A DNA stretch of 64,000 nucleotides from Deltaproteobacteria bacterium. GTDB lineage: Bacteria; Myxococcota_A; UBA796; GCA-2862545. Below, one piece after another: positions 28,727 to 37,608 of this stretch (within the stretch, counting starts at the first letter, position 1; the number at the start of each line of letters is the position of its first letter). The DNA is taken from positions 1 to 64,000 of the forward strand of contig SBGP01000101.1 of the NCBI GenBank assembly GCA_006226595.1, read 5' to 3'. A program made the position numbers and the translations under genes. The notes beneath the pieces were generated by a model. It had not been told where the DNA came from, searched no databases, and was given only the letters and a program-made list of their open reading frames with translations.

Positions 28727-29456
28727 CCTCGGGGCGAGGCGGGAAGTAGCGGAGCTGCATCCCGATCTGCCAGGTGCGCTCGCCGTCGGCCCACGCGTCG
28801 ATGGGCAGCTGCGCGAGCGCGTCGATGCTCCACGCACCGAGATCCGCGCGCACGAACGGGCGGGCGGTGAACGCGGATGGATCGATCAGCGCTTCGGCCT
28901 CCAGGCCGAGAGACAGCGGTCCCGCGATCGGGTGCACATACGCGAGGGCGACCTCGAACTGCGGCATCGGGAAGAACACCGCGCCCCACTCCGGACCCTG
29001 GCGGAAGCCCGCGGCGATGCGCCACGTCAGCGGACGCCCCGGGAATGCCGCGCCCTCGCCGACGACGAGCATCTCGACCCCGGGGATGGTGTCGCGGGCC
29101 AGCGAGCCCCACACGTGCACGCGCAGGTTGCGGGGTTGAGGCACCGCGAGCTCGATGCCCACCGAGACCGGTGCCCGCTTGCCGCCCATCCACCACCGCG
29201 CGCCGAAGCGCCACTGGCCGAGCCCGACGTCGCGCCAACCGCCGCCCCAGCCGACGACCACGGGCAGCTCTATGTCGATTCCCCAGGGGTAGGGGTGGGT
29301 CTGCAGGCGCAGGGTGGACTGGTGGATGTGCAGGTCGTCCTCGGGGAACTCGACCATCACGTGGCGCACGCCGGCCATCGTGGTCGGCACGCCGGGGGCG
29401 ACGCGGATGCCGCCGGGGCTCGCGGCGAGGGCCGCGGCGAAGAGGAACGCGATCAC
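28695..29456 (-). CDS. Secreted, beta-rich (possible outer-membrane) protein of unknown function
   Basis: 253 residues. GTG 29456 opens a signal peptide VIAFLFAAALAASPGG. The mature part is made of alternating strands with aromatic ends (WGIDIELPVVVGWGGGW, QWRFGARWWMGG, FEVALAYVHPIAG), as in small beta-barrels. It starts inside the stop of the upstream membrane protein gene (GTGA, 29453-29456). Its last 32 bases lie antisense to the last codons of the convergent 27050 gene, including that gene's Arg tail. No family recognised. Confidence 0.7.
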   Translation of the reverse strand: MIAFLFAAALAASPGGIRVAPGVPTTMAGVRHVMVEFPEDDLHIHQSTLRLQTHPYPWGIDIELPVVVGWGGGWRDVGLGQWRFGARWWMGGKRAPVSVGIELAVPQPRNLRVHVWGSLARDTIPGVEMLVVGEGAAFPGRPLTWRIAAGFRQGPEWGAVFFPMPQFEVALAYVHPIAGPLSLGLEAEALIDPSAFTARPFVRADLGAWSIDALAQLPIDAWADGERTWQIGMQLRYFPPRPEVIDADEEPAE

Positions 29457-30316
29457 AGCGACGTGTCCGCGGTGTCGGCCGTGTCGCCGACGCCCTCGTC
29501 TTCCCAGCACTGACGCAGCTCACCGAGGACCTGCGCCTCGCGGCAGTCGCGGGCGTTCCGGATCGGCTCCAGGGTCGAGGTCGGCAGGGTGGTGAAGTGG
29601 CTGATGCCGACGTCGCCGAAGCTGATCCAGGTGGTGTTGGACCCGGGCGGCTCGATCTCGGAGATCACGAAGGTGTAGGTGGCGCTGGGCTCGAGTCCAC
29701 CCACCGGACACACCTTCACGCCGTCGGCGAACAGCAGCGGGACCTCGACGCCGTCGGCGTCGAACAGGTGCACACTCGGCGGCAGGGCAGGGTGGTCGCC
29801 TGGCGGGGTGTCGCGACCCCAGCGCAGCATCAGGGGCTCGTTCGGGTCCAGGGTCTCGCCGTCGAGTGGGTAGCGCGTGTCCGGACACCAGTCCCAGCTC
29901 GTCGCGACGCAGGCCAGCGCCGCGAAGGGCAGGGCCACGGGAATGCGCGGGGTGGGCCGCCAGGCGAGCGGCACGAGGGCCAGCGCGGGCAGCGCGGCCA
30001 GGTCGGTGAGGTCGGGCGTGTGCCGTCCGCCGAGCCAGCCAGCCACCGTGTCGCCGAGCGCGGGCCACACCTGCAGTCCGATGAAGAACAGGCCGATCAC
30101 GCCGATGCCGAGCCTCTTTGCGGCGAGCTCGGGCACTCGCGCATACGACAGCAGCGCGGCGAGCACGACGGGGGCGACGACCAGGAACGCGAGGTCCGAG
30201 AGCTTGCCGGTCAGCGCGCTCGGCCACCACACCTTGAGCACGTGGTCGTTCACGACCAGCAGCATCGTCATCGCCAGAGACCACGGGTGGGATGGCCCCG
30301 ACCGCACGCTGTTCAA
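29453..30316 (-). CDS. Multi-pass membrane protein with an exported C-terminal domain
   Basis: 287 residues. Four or five hydrophobic segments in the first 150 residues (WSLAMTMLLVVNDHVLKV, LAFLVVAPVVLAALLSYA, LGIGVIGLFFIGLQVW, LAALPALALVPLAW, VALPFAALACVATSW). A beta-sandwich-like domain of about 110 residues follows (LEPSATYTFVISEIEPPG) with four Cys, ending in a Thr/Asp tail. The start is TTG 30316, with GGAGG four bases upstream on the minus strand; an ATG at about residue 16 is the alternative. First gene of a two-gene operon with 28695. Function unknown. Confidence 0.7.
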   Translation of the reverse strand: MNSVRSGPSHPWSLAMTMLLVVNDHVLKVWWPSALTGKLSDLAFLVVAPVVLAALLSYARVPELAAKRLGIGVIGLFFIGLQVWPALGDTVAGWLGGRHTPDLTDLAALPALALVPLAWRPTPRIPVALPFAALACVATSWDWCPDTRYPLDGETLDPNEPLMLRWGRDTPPGDHPALPPSVHLFDADGVEVPLLFADGVKVCPVGGLEPSATYTFVISEIEPPGSNTTWISFGDVGISHFTTLPTSTLEPIRNARDCREAQVLGELRQCWEDEGVGDTADTADTSL

Positions 30317-30392
30317 CTGTCCTCCCCAGTGCCCATCCTGTTCTTAGCGTACCGGGTGAGCGGTTGTCAGCACGAGTGCCCTCGGCCGGGGC

Positions 30393-30404
30393 TATAGTCC
30401 GCGC
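30393..30404 (+). promoter_or_regulatory. -10-like element directly before ATG 30405 (candidate leaderless promoter)
   Basis: TATAGT (30393-30398), then six bases and the ATG. This is close to the TATAAT consensus, and the expected transcription start falls on the A of the ATG. No ribosome-binding site is present. Confidence 0.55.
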
Positions 30405-31568
30405 ATGTGGTGGTTCCTGCTCAGCCTGGCCCTCGCCCAAACCCCCGCGGAAGGCGAGGCGACACCGGTCGAATCCGAGATACCGTCGGCACCTGCCGAG
30501 GGTCTGCCGTCGTCCGAGACCGAGGCTGCCGTGCCCGAGGCCTCGCCGGACGAGGCTCCCGCCGAGCCCACGCCCGAGGCCGAGGTGCCGGTCGACGCCG
30601 CCGAGACCGAGGCGGCGGTTCCCTCCGAGACCGAGTCCGGCGATGAGGCCGCACCTGCCTCGGCGATCGAGCCGACTGGCGAGGGTACCGAGGACGCGAT
30701 GCCCCCGGACCTGCTCTCCGAGGAGACGCCGGAAGTGCCCGTGCTCCTCCCGGAGGACGAGTCCGAGCCCCGGGTGCCTCCGCACGACCGCGACCACGAA
30801 GCCGAGATGGCCGACGGCCTGTACCGCGAGGCGCTGGAGGCCTGGGAATGGGGCCGCTGGCAGGATGCCTACGAGCTCGCCAGCCGCGCGTTGACCTACA
30901 ACCCCGACGACGAGCCTGCCAAGCTGCTCCAGGGCTTTGCGCTCTCCCGTCTGGGTGACTGGGAGGAAGGTCTCGCCGTGGTCCGTCCGCTGCAGGACAG
31001 CGGCGAGGTCGGTGCCCACGCGCGCTTCTGGGTGCGCCGGCATGACCGTCGCTGGACCCGCTCGGACTACGCCCTGTCCTTCTCGGCGCTGTTGAGGAAC
31101 GACCGCGACACCGACTTTCCCGTGTGGAAGTCCGGCATCGGCGTGTCCCTCGACGTTCCGGTCGTTCCGCGCGAGCGGTTCGACGACGGTCCCAACTACG
31201 AGCGCCAGTGGCTGCACAACGTGACGGTTCGCGTCGATGCGACCACGCCCATCCACCACCGCGACCTGCTCGGCCTCTACGGCGTCGGGCTCGGGGCGGT
31301 GCCCGTGTACCACCTGCGCATGCGTACCTGGTCGCTGCACGGCGGCGTCGGGCCGTTGCTGCACTTCGGCTATGGCGAGAGCTGGGCGGGTCGCTTCTGG
31401 GGCGTGTTCCCCGGCGTTCGCGGCACCGTCGGACTCGGGGCCCGCATGTCGCGCCGCACCGGGATGCGCCTGCAGATGGACTATGACCTGCTCGTCGGTG
31501 CACGCCGCTTCCTCGAAGGCGTGTCCCACGGGCCCGTGCTCCGCTGGAGCTATGTGGTGTTCCTGTGA
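30405..31568 (+). CDS. Exported protein: acidic Pro/Ala/Glu region, TPR-like segment, C-terminal beta domain
   Basis: 387 residues. Signal peptide MWWFLLSLALA. Residues 12-130 are a low-complexity Pro/Ala/Glu/Thr region. A helical pair follows (LYREALEAWEWGRWQDAYELASRALTYNPDDEPAKLL in pieces), a recognisable TPR. The last 200 residues are beta strands with aromatic ends (SDYALSFSALLRND, GLGAVPVYHLRM, VLRWSYVVFL), suggesting an outer-membrane barrel or barrel-like domain with a terminal aromatic. Its stop overlaps the next start (GTGA, 31565-31568). An envelope role is inferred; no named family. Confidence 0.75.
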   Translation: MWWFLLSLALAQTPAEGEATPVESEIPSAPAEGLPSSETEAAVPEASPDEAPAEPTPEAEVPVDAAETEAAVPSETESGDEAAPASAIEPTGEGTEDAMPPDLLSEETPEVPVLLPEDESEPRVPPHDRDHEAEMADGLYREALEAWEWGRWQDAYELASRALTYNPDDEPAKLLQGFALSRLGDWEEGLAVVRPLQDSGEVGAHARFWVRRHDRRWTRSDYALSFSALLRNDRDTDFPVWKSGIGVSLDVPVVPRERFDDGPNYERQWLHNVTVRVDATTPIHHRDLLGLYGVGLGAVPVYHLRMRTWSLHGGVGPLLHFGYGESWAGRFWGVFPGVRGTVGLGARMSRRTGMRLQMDYDLLVGARRFLEGVSHGPVLRWSYVVFL

Positions 31569-31912
31569 TCGTGCTGCTCCTGTCTCTGGCCCTCGCGGGC
31601 GACGCGGCCCCCGAATGGGGGGTGCCGACCACCAGCCCCGACGTGCCGCTGATCTGGGTCGATGTGCCGGATGGCACCGAGGATGCCGATGAAGACGGGC
31701 TTCCCGATCCGTTCGTCATCGATCGGCGCCGCAACATGGACACCTCGGGCGAGGTGAGCCGCGAGCCGCTCACGCGGCGCAACCCGCGAACCGGCCGGCT
31801 GATGATGTACAAGCGACCTTCGATGGCCGTGCGGGTGACCCTCGCGAGCGTCGGCGTCGTGGCGGTGTACGCGACAGCTGCGGGTGTCGCGGCGCTCGGC
31901 GGCGGCCTGTAG
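31565..31912 (+). CDS. Small membrane-anchored exported protein
   Basis: 115 residues. GTG start within the preceding stop. Signal peptide VIVLLLSLALA, then a short Pro/Asp-rich segment, a basic patch (RRNPRTGRLMMYKRP) and a C-terminal hydrophobic helix (VTLASVGVVAVYATAAGVAAL). It probably associates with the product of the upstream gene in the envelope. It ends 3 bases from the stop of the convergent GNAT gene. Not recognised. Confidence 0.65.
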   Translation: MIVLLLSLALAGDAAPEWGVPTTSPDVPLIWVDVPDGTEDADEDGLPDPFVIDRRRNMDTSGEVSREPLTRRNPRTGRLMMYKRPSMAVRVTLASVGVVAVYATAAGVAALGGGL

Positions 31913-31915
31913 GCG

Positions 31916-32674
31916 CTACGAGACCGGGCGCGACAGCTCGGTGAGCCAGGTGACGTGCCGGAAGTCGAGGCCGCGGTACAGGGCCTCCCCTGGGGAGTCG
32001 ATGTCGGCGACCAGGTAGATCACGCCCATCGCGTGCGCCCGGTACGAGCCGACCGCGGCCAGCACCAGCGCCTGGCCACGTCCCTGGCGGCGGTGGTCCT
32101 CGTGGACGAACACGTTCTGCAGCCGGGCTTCGCGGCTGTCCCAGACCACCGACGTCGTGCCGATCAGCTCGTCGCCGTCGAAGGCGCCCCAGAGCACGGC
32201 GCGCTCGGCGTCGCGCGCGGCCCACAGCTGGTTCAGGTACCAGCGCGTGTAGCTCTCGGTGTCCGGGTCGCGGTCCGGCATCGAGCGCATCGACAGCGCG
32301 AACAGGCCGGCTGCATCGGCCTCGGAGAGAGGGCGGAGCGCGTCGGTCGGCGGGGTCGGGTCCTCCCACATGTCGTGCATCATCACCCGCAGCGTCCGCA
32401 GCTCCGCGCCGTCAGGGACCTCCACGGGCGTGGGCAGGCGGTGTTCCCAGACGAGGAACGCCCGTCCGATGTCTTGCGCGCCGTACGCCTCGTCCCAGCG
32501 TGCAAACCAGGCGGCCGGATCGGTCGGTGGGTCGTCGAGGACCAGCCGGTGCCCGTACCAGAAGTGGCGGCAGTCCGGCGTGTCGCAGCGCACATGGTCG
32601 TCGGCCTCGAGGTAGCGGGAACCGCGCAGGACCATGGCGTCGGTGCGGCAGGCGGGGAGGGTGCGGGACTTCAT
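31916..32674 (-). CDS. GNAT family N-acetyltransferase
   Basis: 252 residues. The acetyl-CoA loop of motif A is VFVHEDHRRQGRGQALV (about residues 200-216), followed by motif B (AMGVIYLVADIDSPGEALYRGLDF). The N-terminal 140 residues contain CDTPDC and HFWYGHRLVLDD and form a second, degenerate GNAT-like half, as in tandem GNAT proteins. The acceptor is unknown. ATG 32674 has no Shine-Dalgarno; TAGCCT on the minus strand ends 6 bases before it. Only 23 bases separate it from the divergent gene at 32698. Confidence 0.85.
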   Translation of the reverse strand: MKSRTLPACRTDAMVLRGSRYLEADDHVRCDTPDCRHFWYGHRLVLDDPPTDPAAWFARWDEAYGAQDIGRAFLVWEHRLPTPVEVPDGAELRTLRVMMHDMWEDPTPPTDALRPLSEADAAGLFALSMRSMPDRDPDTESYTRWYLNQLWAARDAERAVLWGAFDGDELIGTTSVVWDSREARLQNVFVHEDHRRQGRGQALVLAAVGSYRAHAMGVIYLVADIDSPGEALYRGLDFRHVTWLTELSRPVS

Positions 32675-32697
32675 GTGGGTAGGCTATCAGGGGCCTC
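32675..32697. promoter_or_regulatory. 23-bp divergent region with overlapping -10 elements for two leaderless genes
   Basis: TAGGCTATCA spans 32680-32689. On the minus strand TAGCCT (32686 down to 32681) is followed by 6 bases and the GNAT ATG. On the plus strand TAGGCT (32680-32685) or TATCAG (32685-32690) precedes ATG 32698 by 12 or 7 bases. Neither gene has room for a ribosome-binding site of normal quality. Confidence 0.5.
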
Positions 32698-33474
32698 ATG
32701 CGCGTCGTCACCACCACCTGCTCGAACACCGAGATCGTGTGCGCCCTGGGCTGTGCCCACATGCTCGTCGGCGTGGACGAACACTCCGACTTTCCCGAGG
32801 AGGTCGTGTCGCGCCTGCCGCGCGTGGGGCCCGATCTGGGCATCGATCCGGACAAGGTCGCCGCCCTCGAGCCCGACCTGGTCATCGCGTCGTACACGGT
32901 GCCGGGCCACGAGCAGGTCGTGGACGGGCTGATCGCGAAGGGCCTGCGCGTGTTCGCGCCCGAGCCCGTGAGCCTCGCGGACGTGTACCGCGACGTGCGG
33001 GACATCGCGGAGCTCCTCGGGGTTCCGGAGCGCGGCGAGGCGCTCGCCGCCGAGATGGAGGCGACCATCGAGGGCGAGGCGGCGCCAGATCCGAACGGTC
33101 CGCGGGTGCTGGTCGAGTGGTGGCCCAAGCCGGTCATCGTGCCGGGTCGCGACTCGTGGGTGACCCAGCTGCTCGAGAAGGCGGGCGGTGTGAACCCACT
33201 CGCCCACGAGGCGGTGAAGTCCCGGCCGATCACCGACGACGAGGCCGTCGCCATGTCTCCCGAGGCGGTGGTGATCAGCTGGTGCGGTGTGCCGTTCCAC
33301 CGCTACCGCGAGGATGTCGTCACCCGCCGCGAGGCGTGGGCGAACACGCCGGCCCTGCAGGCGGGCCAGGTCCACCGGGTGCCCGAGGCGTTCATGGGGC
33401 GGCCCGGACCGCGACTCGTCGATGGCTTCCGGGCGCTCAAGGCCGTGGTCGAGGCGGCCCGCCAGGCGCGCTAG
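32698..33474 (+). CDS. Cobalamin-binding-type (BtuF-like) substrate-binding protein lacking a signal peptide
   Basis: 258 residues. It has the class III periplasmic-binding-protein layout of BtuF/FhuD: RVVTTTCSNTEIVCALGCAHMLVGVDEHSDFP at the start (in pieces), ALEPDLVIASYTVPG, a long connecting helix, and a C-terminal domain with VVISWCGVPFHRY and the NTPAL...VHRVP strand. These bind cobalamin or siderophore-type ligands for ABC import. No signal peptide or lipobox exists, and no permease or ATPase is near, so the protein is probably cytoplasmic. The start is fixed by homology from residue 2. It ends in a CTAG shared with the sulfotransferase gene. Confidence 0.82.
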   Translation: MRVVTTTCSNTEIVCALGCAHMLVGVDEHSDFPEEVVSRLPRVGPDLGIDPDKVAALEPDLVIASYTVPGHEQVVDGLIAKGLRVFAPEPVSLADVYRDVRDIAELLGVPERGEALAAEMEATIEGEAAPDPNGPRVLVEWWPKPVIVPGRDSWVTQLLEKAGGVNPLAHEAVKSRPITDDEAVAMSPEAVVISWCGVPFHRYREDVVTRREAWANTPALQAGQVHRVPEAFMGRPGPRLVDGFRALKAVVEAARQAR

Positions 33475-34295
33475 CGGGGCTGGGCATCCCGCTGCCGGTC
33501 GCGGGAGAGGACCCCGAACCGGGCCTCCATGTCGGCGTGGATGGCGTTCATCTCGTCGACGAGCTCGGCGGAGAGGGGCCGATCCTCGTGGCAGGTCGCG
33601 TACAGCGCGTCCATCGCGGCGATGGTGCGTGCGTCGACCGCGCACGTGCCCGGCTCCGGCGTGTCGTGCTGGGTGCGGGTGGAGGGCTGGACCGCGGCCA
33701 CCGCCGACGCCACGTCCCCGCCGCCGAGCCAGCGGAACACCCGCTGGATCTCGCGCTCCGGGTCGGCGAGCACGCGGTGGTAGGTCACCCAGTGGAAGGG
33801 GTACCGGCGCGTCGCCACATCGCGGATCATGTCGTAGTGCTCGAACCACCACTCGACCTCGGCCGGGTAGTTCGGGCGCATCGCGCGGGCGCGCTCGAGG
33901 CGGGCCTCCGCGTCGGGTTGCTCGCGGAGCCAGGCCTCTTCCATCGCGTACAGGCGGTTCACGCTGGCGACGTACTCGCGCCAGGGCCGCATCGTCGCGA
34001 TGACGTGCGACACGAAGCCGAACTCGGTGCGCACCAGGCCCGGCACGAACACCTTCACCGCGTGGCGCGCGACCTTGTCCGGGTGCAGGAACTCGCCGGT
34101 CTGCGGGTGCGGGTTGGTCGCGTAGAACACGCCCTGACGGAACGCGCTCTCCCAGAACCCGTGCGGGTTCGCGTCGCGAATCGAGTCGCCCCAGGTCGAG
34201 CTGAAGTCCTTGCCGATGATCGGAAAGCCGCCCGCCCTGAGGATCTGCATCCACATGGACGTGCCGGAGCGCTTGGTACCGGTGACGAGGATCAT
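33471..34295 (-). CDS. Sulfotransferase family protein
   Basis: 274 residues. The 5'-PSB loop VTGTKRSGTSMWMQIL (residues 4-19) is the PAPS phosphate-binding site of sulfotransferases; the 3'-PSB region is around IATMRPWREYVASVNRLY. No signal peptide. Such enzymes move sulfate from PAPS to carbohydrate, lipid or small-molecule hydroxyls; the acceptor is unknown. The TAG shares the palindrome CTAG (33471-33474) with the convergent gene. Upstream TAGGCC lies 6 bases before the ATG and no ribosome-binding site is seen. Confidence 0.82.
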   Translation of the reverse strand: MILVTGTKRSGTSMWMQILRAGGFPIIGKDFSSTWGDSIRDANPHGFWESAFRQGVFYATNPHPQTGEFLHPDKVARHAVKVFVPGLVRTEFGFVSHVIATMRPWREYVASVNRLYAMEEAWLREQPDAEARLERARAMRPNYPAEVEWWFEHYDMIRDVATRRYPFHWVTYHRVLADPEREIQRVFRWLGGGDVASAVAAVQPSTRTQHDTPEPGTCAVDARTIAAMDALYATCHEDRPLSAELVDEMNAIHADMEARFGVLSRDRQRDAQPR

Positions 34296-34385
34296 GGCGG
34301 CGGCCTATCTCGCGGGGTGGGGGAGGGCTCGAAAGCGCTCGGCGCCGCGCGTGGGGGCGGCTATAGCTCCGACTCGGGAGGGCCC

Positions 34386-34919
34386 GTGGTCCCACGCAGC
34401 TATGCCATCTCGCTCGGCGCCGGCCTGTTGCTCTCGGCGTGCACCGGAGACGAACCCGTCGACGACAGCGGCGAGGACACCGGAACCGAACCCGGCGACA
34501 CGGGTGACACCGGCGATACGGGCGAGTCCCCGACGGACGTGGAGCTGTTGGGCAGCTGGGAGGTCCGCGCGACCAGCTACACCACCGCCGATGGCACCGA
34601 GACGTACACCTTCCCGTACTCGTTCGAGGCCAACGGCTACACCTACACGTACAGCGCGAGCCTGCTCGCCGAGAGCGACATGCGCGGCGTGCTCGGGTTC
34701 ACCGAGAGCTACGACATCAACGGCAAGACCGGCTCGTACACCTACGAGAGCCCGTTCACCTGGACCCGCCTGGCGAGCCGCAGCTTCTCGATCGCCTTCG
34801 ACGCGGGCGACTTCGCCGCATTGACCTGCGACATCGATGCGGCCGACGACGACGCGATGATCTGTGCGGGTGTGGACGATCAGCAGACCGAGGTCACGCT
34901 GGAGCTCGTGCGTCCGTAG
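34386..34919 (+). CDS. Lipoprotein of unknown function (Thr/Gly/Asp linker, beta-rich domain)
   Basis: 177 residues. GTG 34386 follows GGGAGG (34377-34382). The signal ends in LLLSAC with TG after the Cys, a clear lipobox. A Gly/Asp/Thr linker (TGDTGDTGDTGE) leads to a beta-rich domain of about 120 residues with repeated Y-T-Y and T-W-T motifs, like lipocalin- or START-type lipoprotein domains that start with LLGSWEV. TATAGC (34362-34367) may be the -10. Two Cys near the C-terminus (LTCDIDAADDDAMICAG) may pair. Function unknown. Confidence 0.75.
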   Translation: MVPRSYAISLGAGLLLSACTGDEPVDDSGEDTGTEPGDTGDTGDTGESPTDVELLGSWEVRATSYTTADGTETYTFPYSFEANGYTYTYSASLLAESDMRGVLGFTESYDINGKTGSYTYESPFTWTRLASRSFSIAFDAGDFAALTCDIDAADDDAMICAGVDDQQTEVTLELVRP

Positions 34920-34986
34920 CCTGTCGTCGTCAATCGGCGCGGGACGGGCTAGATGCGCGGTCGAACCTCCGTCGGTGGAGGGAGTC

Positions 34987-35832
<846 letters not shown>

Positions 35833-36339
35833 CTACAGCACGCGCGCGAGCAGAGCGACGGCCTCTTCGGCGGTGTCGAAGCCGTACACGGGCTCGTCGC
35901 GCCGGTCGTCGAGGGGCGCGTCCGCGAGGCGTCCGCTCCATCCCGGTCCTCGCAGCGCGAGCACGGGACGTCCGAGGGCCCAGGCGAGGGCGAGCTCGGA
36001 CAGGGTACCGGCGCGGCCCCCGATGCCGATGGCGGCGTCGGCCTGAGCGATGAGTCCGTTGCGCAGGTGGCCCAGTCCCGTGGGAATCGCGATGTCGACG
36101 AAGGCATTGGCCTGCCCCGGATCGATGCCGGGCAGGATGCCGATGACGTCGCCGCCGGTGGCGTGGGCGGAGGCTCGCGCCCCTCGGGCCACGGCGCGCA
36201 TCACGCCGCCGCGTCCGCCGCACACGATGCGGTAGCCGGCGTCGACCAGAGCGGTGCCCAGCGCCTCGGCCAGGGCGAGGCGCGGGTCGTCGTCGTTCAG
36301 GCTGGCGTCGCCGCACACGGCGATGGTGGCGCGTCGCAC
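35833..36339 (-). CDS. LOG/TIGR00725-type nucleotide-binding Rossmann protein
   Basis: 168 residues. Visible motifs are IAVCGDAS at the first strand, CGGRGGVM, and GGRAGTLSELALAW, the signature of the lysine-decarboxylase-like (LOG) superfamily and the TIGR00725/MoCo carrier subgroup (GGxGTxxE here GGRAGTLSE). LOG enzymes release cytokinin-type bases from nucleotide monophosphates; MoCo carrier proteins bind cofactor. The short length fits the carrier-like branch. GGGGAGGTGCC precedes GTG 36339. Role uncertain. Confidence 0.82.
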   Translation of the reverse strand: MRRATIAVCGDASLNDDDPRLALAEALGTALVDAGYRIVCGGRGGVMRAVARGARASAHATGGDVIGILPGIDPGQANAFVDIAIPTGLGHLRNGLIAQADAAIGIGGRAGTLSELALAWALGRPVLALRGPGWSGRLADAPLDDRRDEPVYGFDTAEEAVALLARVL

Positions 36340-36412
36340 GGCACCTCCCCGGGGGATGTAGCTGGTTGCGGCGCCGTGGGCCGAGCGAGATAGACCGCCG
36401 GCAGGAGGCAGC

Positions 36413-36964
36413 GTGGCCGACCCCCATCACGTACCCGAGCTCGACGGCTTCGACCGCGGAACCGTGGGCCTGTACCGCGCGGGGCTCGTCGGCCAGGCGG
36501 TGCTGCTCGTCGTGGGCGGGGTGCGAATCGACGCGCCCGAAGCCCCGGTGATCTGGGCGGCCTACGCGGGCTGCGTGGCCCTCACGGCGCTCAACATGCA
36601 CCTGTACATGAAGAGCTTCCGCTGGGTCATCTCTGGCGCGGCATGGCTGGGACTGGTGCTCCAGGTCGCGGCGAGCGCCGCCCCCGATGTGCCCGCCCAC
36701 TGGCTGTGGCACACGGGCCTCGGCTTCTTGTTCGTGGCGAGCAGCGCGTGGGCCCTCAAGGAGCGCTTCTGCTTTCGGGTGCCGGGCATGCGCTTCGTCC
36801 CGTTGATGCTCGCCGCCTCGCTCGTGCCCATCTTCGCGGGCCAGCCGCATCCGTTCGGACCGCTGATCGCGATCGCAGGGCTGTTGTTCGCAGTACTCGC
36901 CGTGGCCAAGCTGCGCATGCCGCTGCACTTCGACGTCGGCGACAAGTCCAAGTACCAGGTCTAG
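36413..36964 (+). CDS. DUF2301 family membrane protein
   Basis: 183 residues with five to six hydrophobic helices. The ALNMHLYMKSFRW segment, the helix WLWHTGLGFLFVASSAWALKERFCFRVPG and the end IAGLLFAVLAVAKLRMP match the DUF2301 integral membrane family, of unknown function, widespread in bacteria and cyanobacteria. GTG 36413 has AGGAGG four bases upstream. It is convergent with hsp20, with a hairpin in between. Confidence 0.8.
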   Translation: MADPHHVPELDGFDRGTVGLYRAGLVGQAVLLVVGGVRIDAPEAPVIWAAYAGCVALTALNMHLYMKSFRWVISGAAWLGLVLQVAASAAPDVPAHWLWHTGLGFLFVASSAWALKERFCFRVPGMRFVPLMLAASLVPIFAGQPHPFGPLIAIAGLLFAVLAVAKLRMPLHFDVGDKSKYQV

Positions 36965-36971
36965 GCGCGCG

Positions 36972-37003
36972 AAGGGCCCGCCTCCGGAGGGAAGCGAGCC
37001 CTT
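36972..37003. terminator. Hairpin between DUF2301 and hsp20
   Basis: AAGGGC (36972-36977) pairs with GCCCTT (36998-37003), enclosing CCTCCGGAGG. It sits in a 57-base convergent gap. No clear T run on either strand; it may still stop transcription both ways. Confidence 0.42.
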
Positions 37004-37021
37004 GTGTCCCATGAGGAGACA

Positions 37022-37471
37022 CTACTTCGCGGCGACGGCCTCCTCTCGGGTACCGATCTCGATGCGGCGAGGCTTGAGAGCCTCGGGAATCACCCGCTGG
37101 AGCTGCACGTGGAGCAGCCCATCGACGAGGTCCGCATCGACCACGGCGATGTGGTCGGCGAGGGTGAAGCGTCGCTCGAAGCTGCGTCCGGCGATGCCGC
37201 GATGCAGGTACACGACGTTCTCGTCCTCCTCCTCGGTGCGGCTGGCCTTCACGGTGAGCACGCGGTCCTCGAGGGTGATGTCGAGGTCGTCGCGCGAGAA
37301 GCCGGCCACCGCGAGGGTGATGCGGTAGTCGTTCTCACCGGTCTTGGTGATGTTGTACGGCGGGTACTGAGCGGCCTGGCGCTCCAGCTCCATCGCGGTG
37401 TTCATCACGTGGGAGACGCGGTCGAAGCCGACCGACGTACGGAAGAGCGGGGTGAGATCGAAGCGAGCCAT
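37022..37471 (-). CDS. Small heat-shock protein (Hsp20/IbpA family)
   Basis: 149 residues. Alpha-crystallin domain with YPPYNITKTGENDYRITLAVAGFSRDDLDITLEDRVLTV (in pieces) and the end region GLLHVQLQRVIPEALKPRRIEI. The conserved A-x-V-x-x-G-L pattern is present as ADLVDGLLHVQLQR. It binds unfolding proteins and holds them for refolding chaperones. AGGAGG lies five bases before ATG 37471. Upstream DNA has a TTGACC on the minus strand, but I cannot call a sigma-32 promoter. Confidence 0.9.
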   Translation of the reverse strand: MARFDLTPLFRTSVGFDRVSHVMNTAMELERQAAQYPPYNITKTGENDYRITLAVAGFSRDDLDITLEDRVLTVKASRTEEEDENVVYLHRGIAGRSFERRFTLADHIAVVDADLVDGLLHVQLQRVIPEALKPRRIEIGTREEAVAAK

Positions 37472-37608
37472 GTGTTCCTCCTGAAAGCGAACGGCAGGTT
37501 GAGTTGTCCGACCCATGACACTCGGCATCGGACAGGGACACAACAAGCACGGCTTTCAGGCGGTCAAGCGCTGTGGGTTGTCGACAAATGTCACCTGTCG
37601 GACGCTCG

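Noticed and set aside
37551-37590. Possible sigma-32 heat-shock promoter before hsp20
   Set aside because: A TTGACC occurs on the minus strand but no CCCCAT-type -10 follows at proper distance.
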